A stretch of 10,849 bases of DNA, taken from NCBI GenBank assembly GCA_943324925.2, contig CALPNL020000053.1:1-10849 (forward strand), given 5' to 3'. Source of the DNA: Chitinophaga pinensis (lineage in GTDB: Bacteria; Bacteroidota; Bacteroidia; Flavobacteriales; Flavobacteriaceae). Below, piece by piece: positions 6,198 through 10,849 of this stretch (the stretch's first letter is position 1; each line of letters begins with the position of its first letter). The notes beneath the pieces were generated by a model that had not been told where the DNA came from, did not search any database, and saw only the letters and a program-made list of their open reading frames with translations. The position numbers and the translations under genes are program-made.

Positions 6198-6211
6198 TAT
6201 TTGTTAAACAA
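6180..6211. promoter_or_regulatory. Candidate operator: long imperfect inverted repeat in the divergent promoter region
   Basis: The left arm TTGTTTAACTAATATC (6180-6195) and right arm AATATTTGTTAAACAA (6196-6211) are complementary at 14 of 16 positions, including perfect nine-base outer arms TTGTTTAAC and GTTAAACAA. The dyad lies between the DUF2805 operon and the pseudouridine synthase gene, covers the spacer and -33 box of the first promoter, and its right end reaches the expected -33 position of the second. There is no U-tract, so it is not a terminator. The size suits a dimeric or tetrameric repressor such as a MerR/LitR/CarH-like or TetR-like protein, but no regulator gene is present in the window. 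AT-rich composition raises the chance of coincidental symmetry. Confidence 0.5.
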
Positions 6212-6230
6212 AATATTATAAATTTAAATG

Positions 6231-6238
6231 TAAATTTG
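6231..6238 (+). promoter_or_regulatory. Putative -7 element for the pseudouridine synthase-trmL pair
   Basis: TAAATTTG matches TAnnTTTG perfectly and ends 18 bases before the ATG at 6257, giving a leader of about 12 bases. The expected -33 position (about 6208-6211) reads ACAA, a poor match, and coincides with the end of the inverted repeat at 6180-6211. Confidence 0.45.
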
Positions 6239-6256
6239 CAACTCAACTTTTGAATA

Positions 6257-6838
6257 ATGCACCAACACTTTATTTTAAACAAGCCTTATGGTTATTTAAG
6301 TCAATTTATTTACCAATTAAAAAGGAACAAAAAATTATTAGGAGAATTGTATGATTTTCCTCAAGGGACTATGGCTATTGGTCGTTTGGATGAAGATTCT
6401 GAAGGTTTGATTCTATTAACCACCGATGGAATGATGAGTGAATTGGTGCGAAGTAAAAAAGTGGATAAAGAATATTACGTTCAAGTGGATGGAATTATTA
6501 CACAAGAAGCAATTGATAAAATTCAAAGCGGAGTTGAAATTGGATTTAAAGGTTCTAAATATAAAACGAAACCCTGTAAGGCATTTTTAGTTTCTGAAAT
6601 TCCTAATTTTGGTGAAAGAGGGAAGAAAATTCGTGATGAACGTCATGGACCAACTTCTTGGGTTTCGATTACTTTAAATGAAGGAAAATTTCGCCAAGTA
6701 AGGAAAATGACTTCTGCTGTTGGTTTTCCAACGTTGAGGTTAGTAAGAATTAGAATAGGAACCATCTATTTGAATAATTTAAAATCGGGAGAAGTTATTG
6801 AAATTTCGGACTTACAAATCTCAAGCCTTAATTATTAA
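6257..6838 (+). CDS. RsuA/RluE-type rRNA pseudouridine synthase without S4 domain
   Basis: The 193-residue enzyme isomerises a uridine to pseudouridine, presumably in rRNA. The catalytic motif GRLDEDSEGLILLTTDG spans 42-58 with the nucleophile Asp45. It is followed by KEYYVQV (71-77) and the RsuA-family C-terminal motif EGKFRQVRKM (142-151) with LRLVRIRIG (160-168). The protein begins directly with the catalytic domain (HFILNKPYGYLSQF) and has no N-terminal S4 RNA-binding domain. Within the RsuA/RluB/RluE/RluF group that is the RluE pattern; E. coli RluE modifies 23S rRNA U2457. The target here is therefore inferred, and the symbol is left open. It is followed after 14 bases by trmL, so the two RNA-modification genes form a likely transcription unit. 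Confidence 0.92.
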   Translation: MHQHFILNKPYGYLSQFIYQLKRNKKLLGELYDFPQGTMAIGRLDEDSEGLILLTTDGMMSELVRSKKVDKEYYVQVDGIITQEAIDKIQSGVEIGFKGSKYKTKPCKAFLVSEIPNFGERGKKIRDERHGPTSWVSITLNEGKFRQVRKMTSAVGFPTLRLVRIRIGTIYLNNLKSGEVIEISDLQISSLNY

Positions 6839-6852
6839 ATCACAAAGAAAGC

Positions 6853-7302
6853 ATGTTGAACATCGTTTTAGTAGAGCCAGAAATACCAAACAATACCGGA
6901 AATATAGGTAGGTTGTGTGTAGGAACCGGAAATAGATTGCATTTAATTCATCCTTTTGGATTTCAAATTACGGATAAAAATTTGAAACGCTCTGGTTTGG
7001 ATTACTGGGTTCATTTGGATTGGAAAGAATATCAAAATATTGAAGAGTGGGTAGCTCAAATTCCTGATAAATCTAGGGTTTTTTTATTTAGTTCTCACGC
7101 TGAAAAATCGTATTTAGAAGAACAATTTCAAGATGGCGATTGGTTGGTTTTTGGAAAAGAAAGTGTAGGTTTGAGTGAGTCAGTTTTGAATTTATTTTCG
7201 AATCACCTAACAATTCCTATATCTCCTTTGGTTCGAAGTTATAATCTAGCGAATTCAGTTGCATTTGCAATTGGTGAAGCCAAAAGACAGATTGAATTGT
7301 AG
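6853..7302 (+). CDS. trmL: tRNA (cytidine(34)-2'-O)-methyltransferase
   Basis: TrmL methylates the ribose 2'-OH of nucleotide 34 in the tRNA-Leu CAA and UAA (cmnm5UAA) isoacceptors using SAM. The 149-residue length equals the minimal SPOUT-fold enzymes (E. coli TrmL is 157). All three trefoil-knot motifs are visible: motif 1 EPEIPNNTGNIGR (8-20) with the conserved Asn and Arg20, motif 2 LVFGKESVGL (98-107), and motif 3 RSYNLANSVAFAIGEAKRQ (128-146). There is no extra RNA-binding domain, as expected for TrmL and unlike the longer TrmH/RlmB. The gene lies 14 bases after the pseudouridine synthase and presumably shares its promoter. Its TAG is separated by a single base from the stop codon of the opposing ABC ATPase gene. 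Confidence 0.95.
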   Translation: MLNIVLVEPEIPNNTGNIGRLCVGTGNRLHLIHPFGFQITDKNLKRSGLDYWVHLDWKEYQNIEEWVAQIPDKSRVFLFSSHAEKSYLEEQFQDGDWLVFGKESVGLSESVLNLFSNHLTIPISPLVRSYNLANSVAFAIGEAKRQIEL

Positions 7303-7303
7303 T

Positions 7304-8089
7304 TTATTGAACTATAAATTTTCCTTTTTCACTGTCAAATGCGATATGATCATCTTTAAATAAATTATTAAAATTGCCTTTTGAAATAAAATTACAAGGC
7401 TGGTCTTGTACTACATTTTTTTCGGTCATGATAACCATTTCATCACTAATTTGAATTGCCATGTCAATATCATGAGTTGAAAAAAGAATGCATTTATTGG
7501 TTTCTTTTGCTAGTTTTTTCAGGAGTTTGAACAAACTAACTTTATGTAATAAATCCAAGTGAGTAGTAGGTTCATCTAAAATAATTAAAGGAGTATCTTG
7601 TGCCAATGCCCTCGCTAATAATACATTTTGAAGTTGTCCATCACTAATCTCATAATGTTTTTTTTCTGACAATGAAGTAATTTGTGTGAGCTCCATGGCT
7701 TCATTAATTTTGAAAATATCATTAGCGGATAATTTTCCCAACCAGTTGGTATAAGGCTGTCTTCCTAAAGCAATTATTTCAAATACCGTTAAGTTACTTG
7801 GAGGTAGTTTTTCGGTTAATACAATACTTAGATTTTGTGCTAAAGAAATGGAATCGTAGTCTAAAATATTCTTTTTGTTTAAAATAACAGTCCCAGATAG
7901 GGGAGGTTGAATGCCAATTAATGTTCGTAATAAGGTTGACTTTCCAATTCCATTGGCACCAATTAAAGCTATTAATTTCCCTTTTTTCAAAGTCAAATTA
8001 ATGTTTGCTGCAATAGTATTGATCTCCTTCTTAGAAGAATAACCAATAGACAAATTGGATGTAGTAAGGATAGGCTTGTTAATATCCAT
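7304..8089 (-). CDS. FecE/FhuC/BtuD-type ABC transporter ATPase (iron-siderophore, haem or cobalamin uptake)
   Basis: This 261-residue cytoplasmic ATPase would energise import of a metal chelate through a FecCD/BtuC-type permease. Walker A is GANGIGKST (44-52), the signature is ISDGQ (148-152), Walker B LIILDEP (168-174), the D-loop THLD (176-179) and the H-loop STHD with His206. The stretch NLTVFEIIALGRQPYTNWLG (99-118) is characteristic of the FecE/FhuC/BtuD group. The Q-loop position reads IVLTEK (Thr92) where most family members have Gln; I recall the same in Bacteroidota relatives, so it is probably inherited. No permease, substrate-binding protein or TonB receptor is adjacent: one side is trmL on the opposite strand, the other a CarboxypepD_reg protein. 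A good promoter (8111-8144) suggests it is expressed on its own. The substrate cannot be decided. Confidence 0.9.
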   Translation of the reverse strand: MDINKPILTTSNLSIGYSSKKEINTIAANINLTLKKGKLIALIGANGIGKSTLLRTLIGIQPPLSGTVILNKKNILDYDSISLAQNLSIVLTEKLPPSNLTVFEIIALGRQPYTNWLGKLSANDIFKINEAMELTQITSLSEKKHYEISDGQLQNVLLARALAQDTPLIILDEPTTHLDLLHKVSLFKLLKKLAKETNKCILFSTHDIDMAIQISDEMVIMTEKNVVQDQPCNFISKGNFNNLFKDDHIAFDSEKGKFIVQ

Positions 8090-8110
8090 TAATTGAAATA
8101 ATTAGGAATT

Positions 8111-8144
8111 CAAAAGTACAATTTAGGGACTAATTATTAGAAAA
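8111..8144 (-). promoter_or_regulatory. Promoter of the ABC ATPase gene
   Basis: The minus-strand sequence TACTTTTG (8111-8118) matches TAnnTTTG perfectly. A TTTTC box (8140-8144) stands 21 bases upstream as a plausible -33 element, abutting the upstream gene's stop codon at 8145. Transcription would start about 15 bases before the ATG at 8089. This is the best-formed Bacteroidota promoter in the window. No Fur-like dyad is seen around it. Confidence 0.55.
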
Positions 8145-8915
8145 TTAATTCTTTTTCAAGATTTTATATTCTTCATAACATTCGCTAATCGCATCCATAA
8201 TTTGAAGATCATTTGCTGTTTTTATGAAGGATTCAGAGTAATTACAGCGACCTAAAATTTCAGGAATATCGTTTTTATCAATTCCTAGAAGTACTGAAAT
8301 AGTTTCTCGGTCAAATTTTGATGCCAATAAATTCCTAACCGTTTCGTCTTTCTTGAGGCTTTTCAATCGTTTTAACTCTTTTGGTTTTTTTCCAAAGAAA
8401 TTATAAAGCATATCGGCAGGATTGAATATGGAACCCATTACTTTGCTGAATGCGCCTGGGGAATATTCACCCGCTTCATAGCCTTGTTGTAGTCCTGAAA
8501 TACTGTATCTGTAATTTTCTTTAGTAGGAATTAATTTGGAATCCACTTCTAAATAACCAGTTAAATCGTAGGGGCGAACAACTACTTCTTCAAGCGCGAT
8601 AGCACTTTCTGTCAATTGAATTTTGGTAGTTTTGATTTTAAACCAGTCGTTTGTTACTCTGATTTTTATGGATTTAAATCCAATAAGTGAGATGTGTAAT
8701 GTATCGGTAACACTAACTTCTAATTCGAATTTTCCATTGGAGTCGGAAACAGTTCCTTTTACTTTATTAATATTAATAATGTTAACATTAGCTAATGGGA
8801 GTTGGCTGCTATAATTTACGATAGTTCCAAAAACTTTTTGTGAAGGGTTTGTTTCTTGCGAAAAAACGATGTTTTTAGCGAAAAGTATAAAAAAGAAAAC
8901 TACAAAATATCTCAT
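8145..8915 (-). CDS. Exported protein with CarboxypepD_reg-like domain and helical C-terminal region
   Basis: The 256-residue product starts with a signal peptide (residues 1-19, hydrophobic FVVFFFILFA core, cut near Ser-Gln), so it is exported. Residues 28-101 form a carboxypeptidase-regulatory-like beta-sandwich: VFGTIVNYSSQLPLANVNI, then GTVSDSNGKFELEV and LHISLIGFKSIKI, ending with LEEVVV (108-113), the same pattern that precedes the plug in SusC/TonB receptors. Here there is no plug or barrel; residues 130-256 are mostly helical and charged, with no family I recognise. Stand-alone proteins of this kind are common in Flavobacteria and have no assigned role that I know of. It probably sits in the periplasm or at the outer membrane. 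It is followed after 55 bases by the ABC ATPase gene on the same strand, but a separate promoter there argues against strict co-transcription. Confidence 0.82.
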   Translation of the reverse strand: MRYFVVFFFILFAKNIVFSQETNPSQKVFGTIVNYSSQLPLANVNIININKVKGTVSDSNGKFELEVSVTDTLHISLIGFKSIKIRVTNDWFKIKTTKIQLTESAIALEEVVVRPYDLTGYLEVDSKLIPTKENYRYSISGLQQGYEAGEYSPGAFSKVMGSIFNPADMLYNFFGKKPKELKRLKSLKKDETVRNLLASKFDRETISVLLGIDKNDIPEILGRCNYSESFIKTANDLQIMDAISECYEEYKILKKN

Positions 8916-8932
8916 TTCTGGATTTAAAACTC

Positions 8933-8940
8933 TAAAAGTA
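8933..8940 (-). promoter_or_regulatory. Possible -7 element for the CarboxypepD_reg gene
   Basis: The minus-strand sequence TACTTTTA differs from TAnnTTTG at the last base and lies 17 bases before the ATG at 8915. A second near-match, TATCTTTC (8950-8957), lies just upstream. Neither has a clear -33 partner, so this is weak. Confidence 0.25.
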
Positions 8941-8969
8941 ATAAAACACGAAAGATATTCTGTAGTTTA

Positions 8970-8987
8970 TTCTTATAATTATAAGAA
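8970..8987. repeat. Perfect 18-base palindrome between the helicase and CarboxypepD_reg genes
   Basis: TTCTTATAATTATAAGAA is fully self-complementary. It lies 15 bases after the helicase stop codon and about 55 bases before the next start, on the shared minus strand. There is no loop or U-tract, so a conventional terminator is unlikely. A binding site for a dimeric regulator, an AT-cruciform, or chance are the alternatives. Confidence 0.45.
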
Positions 8988-9002
8988 AATTAACAAATTA
9001 TG

Positions 9003-10849
9003 TTAGCTTTTTCTCGGTCTTCTTTCTCTTGGTGCATCCCCAAAACCTTCCGATCTTCTGGGTGCTCTTTCTGATGAACCTTCTGTTCTAGGTCCTCGGT
9101 CAGATGAAAATCCACCTGTTCTTGGTGCAGCGCTTCTTCCGCCAAAACCACCTTCTCTTGGAGCAGCACTTCTTCTTCCGAAACCGCCTTCTCTTGTAGC
9201 AGAATTACGATCACTTCTAAACCCTCCAGAGCTTTCTCTCCTTGGAGCAAAGTTCCCTTCTCTCCTTGGTGCTGAACCTCTTTCGCCTGAGCGACCTCCG
9301 CCAAAACCACCAGAGTTTCTTCCATTATGGTCTCGTCTTCCGCCACCGTCATTTTTAGAAATCTCAACATTGATTCTACGACCTTCTAATTGAACATTAT
9401 TTAAAATATCCATTACTTTATCCGTATGTTCTGGTTCTGTATTGAAGAACGAGAATCCTTCTTTTACATCTACTTTAAATACGTCATCACGACCAAGATC
9501 TAAAGTTTCTTTCAAATAATCTTTTAAAGACATCCAATCGAAATTATCTCTTGAACCGATATTTACAAAATAACGAACGGCACCATTGTTATTAAATTCT
9601 CTCGATGCACCCTCGCCATCATTACGATCACGTCTTTCAGATCCTGAAGATTGATTAGAAATATCTCTATTCTTTTTATAATAAGCGATGAAACGGTTGA
9701 ATTCAACAGAAACCATTTTCTTTATTAATTCTTCTTTCGTTAAACCTTCAAGCACATTGTTAATAGCAGGTAAATAGTTGTCAATTTCGTGGTCTACTTC
9801 GGTATCTTTAATTTTGTTTGCTAAGTGCAATAATTGAATTTCGCAGATTTCGATTCCAGATGGAATGGTCTTTTCTTCAAATTTTTGCTTGATAATTCTT
9901 TCGATAGAAGATATCTTACGCAATTCACTTTTGGTAACAATTACAATAGAAGTTCCTAATTTTCCAGCTCTTCCGGTACGTCCTGAACGGTGATTGTAGG
10001 TTTCTATTTCGTCAGGTAATTGATAATTAACTACGTGAGTAATATTGTCCACATCAATTCCACGCGCTGCAACGTCAGTAGCAACCAGCATTTGAATTTG
10101 TCTTCCTCTAAAAGATTTCATCACACCATCACGTTGCGCTTGAGATAAATCTCCATGCAAAGCGGCAGCGCTATAACCATCTTCAATTAACTTTTCAGCA
10201 ACTGCTTGAGTATCTCGTTTTGTTCTACAAAAAACAACTGAAAAAATATCTGGATTGGCATCAGCTAATCTCTTTAAAGCTTCGTAACGGTCTCTAGCAT
10301 TTACTAAATAAAATTCGTGTGAAACGGTTGCAGAACCAGAATTCTTAGTTCCAACGGTAATTTCTTCGGGATTGTGCATGAATTGTTTACCAATTCTTGC
10401 TACTTCAGCAGGCATAGTTGCAGAAAACAACCAAGTGCTTTTTTCGTCTGGTGTAGTTGATAAAATGTTAACAATATCTTCATAGAATCCCATGTTTAAC
10501 ATTTCATCTGCTTCGTCAAGGATGCAATAATTAATTTGAGAAATGTTTACCAAACCTCTATTAATCATGTCTTGCATTCTTCCTGGAGTAGCCACAATAA
10601 TTTGTGCTCCTCTTTTTATGTCTCTCGCTTGTTCTGTAATGCTAGCTCCTCCGTATACTGCTACCACATTAATACCTTTTTCGTATTTTGAGTAGTTTTT
10701 AAGTTCGTTGGTAATCTGCAAACATAATTCGCGTGTTGGAGATAAAATTAATGCTTGTGTATTTCTGTTGTCGGCATCAATTTTCTGAATGACTGGAAAC
10801 CCAAATGCTGCCGTTTTCCCTGTCCCTGTCTGAGCCAACGCAACTAAAT
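9003..10849 (-). CDS. DEAD-box ATP-dependent RNA helicase (CsdA/DeaD-like), N-terminus outside window
   Basis: The frame is open to the window edge, reading LVAL before AQTGTGKT, so the Q-motif and true start lie outside; the leucine codon TTG at 10836-10838 is not the start. Counting from it as residue 1, motif I is 2-9 (AQTGTGKT), PTREL 34-38, TPGR 84-87, DEAD 108-111, SAT 139-141, VVFCRTK 201-207, ATDVAARGID 253-262 and HRSGRTGRAG 283-292. Residues 421-495 form a DbpA/CsdA-type RNA-binding domain (VRYFVNIG, then VFKVDVKEGFSFF). From 498 to the end is a disordered Arg/Gly/Ser-rich tail with repeated modules. Such enzymes remodel rRNA and mRNA during ribosome assembly and in the cold. The domain order suits CsdA/DeaD or a related assembly helicase, but family members are hard to tell apart, so no symbol is given. 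No terminator with a U-tract follows. Confidence 0.95.
   Translation of the reverse strand, partial: LVALAQTGTGKTAAFGFPVIQKIDADNRNTQALILSPTRELCLQITNELKNYSKYEKGINVVAVYGGASITEQARDIKRGAQIIVATPGRMQDMINRGLVNISQINYCILDEADEMLNMGFYEDIVNILSTTPDEKSTWLFSATMPAEVARIGKQFMHNPEEITVGTKNSGSATVSHEFYLVNARDRYEALKRLADANPDIFSVVFCRTKRDTQAVAEKLIEDGYSAAALHGDLSQAQRDGVMKSFRGRQIQMLVATDVAARGIDVDNITHVVNYQLPDEIETYNHRSGRTGRAGKLGTSIVIVTKSELRKISSIERIIKQKFEEKTIPSGIEICEIQLLHLANKIKDTEVDHEIDNYLPAINNVLEGLTKEELIKKMVSVEFNRFIAYYKKNRDISNQSSGSERRDRNDGEGASREFNNNGAVRYFVNIGSRDNFDWMSLKDYLKETLDLGRDDVFKVDVKEGFSFFNTEPEHTDKVMDILNNVQLEGRRINVEISKNDGGGRRDHNGRNSGGFGGGRSGERGSAPRREGNFAPRRESSGGFRSDRNSATREGGFGRRSAAPREGGFGGRSAAPRTGGFSSDRGPRTEGSSERAPRRSEGFGDAPRERRPRKS
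9108..9203 (-). repeat. Tandem 33-36 base repeats encoding RG-rich modules of the helicase tail
   Basis: Three in-frame units encode SATREGGFGRR (9171-9203), SAAPREGGFGGR (9135-9170) and SAAPRTGGF (9108-9134). At the DNA level the units are similar but not identical, indicating old duplications. They lie in the disordered RNA-binding tail and could vary in number between strains by slippage without changing frame. Confidence 0.7.

Noticed and set aside
7300..7314. TAGTT-TATTG-AACTA as a bidirectional terminator between trmL and the ABC ATPase
   Set aside because: The stem has only five AT-rich pairs and overlaps both stop codons, and the T-run after it is weak and interrupted. Too little to call.
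8623..8814. Plus-strand open frame of 63 codons antisense to the CarboxypepD_reg gene
   Set aside because: Hydrophobic but lies exactly opposite the beta-sandwich coding region. No promoter or signal was found to support it.
8990..9370. Minus-strand open frame of 126 codons overlapping the helicase 3' end
   Set aside because: It is an alternative frame of the low-complexity RG-rich tail. Its product is a repetitive Glu/Gln/Leu string produced by the same repeats, with no recognisable domain or promoter.
10836..10838. Leucine codon TTG at 10836-10838 as the start of the helicase
   Set aside because: The reading frame continues upstream to the window edge as LVAL before AQTGTGKT, and the helicase Q-motif must precede motif I, so the gene is cut by the window.
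1..10849. CRISPR array, tRNA/rRNA gene, insertion sequence or prophage
   Set aside because: No regularly spaced repeats, cloverleaf-like sequences, transposase or integrase motifs, or terminal inverted repeats with target duplications were seen.

Overview
The window looks like chromosomal DNA of a low-GC member of the Bacteroidota, most likely a Flavobacterium or close relative. The supporting signs are strongly AT-rich coding and spacer DNA, an absence of obvious Shine-Dalgarno sequences, very short leaders, several promoter elements of the Bacteroidota type (TAnnTTTG at -7, TTTG-like at -33), exported proteins whose signal peptides end in Ser-Gln, a stand-alone carboxypeptidase-regulatory-like (CarboxypepD_reg) protein, and an N-terminal RsmB-like methyltransferase sequence of a familiar flavobacterial type. 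It appears to be a mostly ordinary housekeeping region. No tRNA, rRNA, CRISPR array, insertion sequence or phage gene was seen.

Layout. Positions 1-180 (minus) hold the start of an RsmB/NOP-type RNA methyltransferase cut by the window edge. Positions 286-2247 (minus) encode a Kup potassium uptake permease. A clear terminator (2353-2382) separates it from an exported protein of unknown function with an EF-hand-like Asp loop and an Arg/Asn/Ser/Pro-rich tail (2404-3393, minus). Divergent from that is a lipoprotein with Asp-box (BNR-like) repeats (3519-4574, plus). It abuts, stop codon to stop codon, a three-gene minus-strand operon read as DUF2805/TIGR03643 protein, then an atypical SDR, then GTP cyclohydrolase I (6148 down to 4575). 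Divergent from this operon are two RNA-modification genes, an RluE-like pseudouridine synthase and TrmL (6257-7302, plus). TrmL again abuts, with a one-base gap, a FecE/FhuC-type ABC ATPase without a permease (7304-8089, minus). Then come a CarboxypepD_reg protein (8145-8915, minus) and a DEAD-box RNA helicase with a DbpA-like RNA-binding domain and an RG-rich tail (9003-10849, minus, N-terminus outside the window).

The most interesting part is the DUF2805-SDR-folE operon and its upstream region. The SDR lacks the catalytic tyrosine. The FolE is of the canonical type rather than the divergent type I remember as the usual housekeeping copy in this phylum. A long imperfect dyad (6180-6211, outer arms TTGTTTAAC/GTTAAACAA) is centred on the -33 region of the operon's putative promoter. 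From memory of gene neighbourhoods, DUF2805, SDR and folE genes occur with photolyase/cryptochrome genes in light- or singlet-oxygen-responsive clusters, so a regulated pterin or photo-stress module is a testable inference. It is not something the sequence proves.
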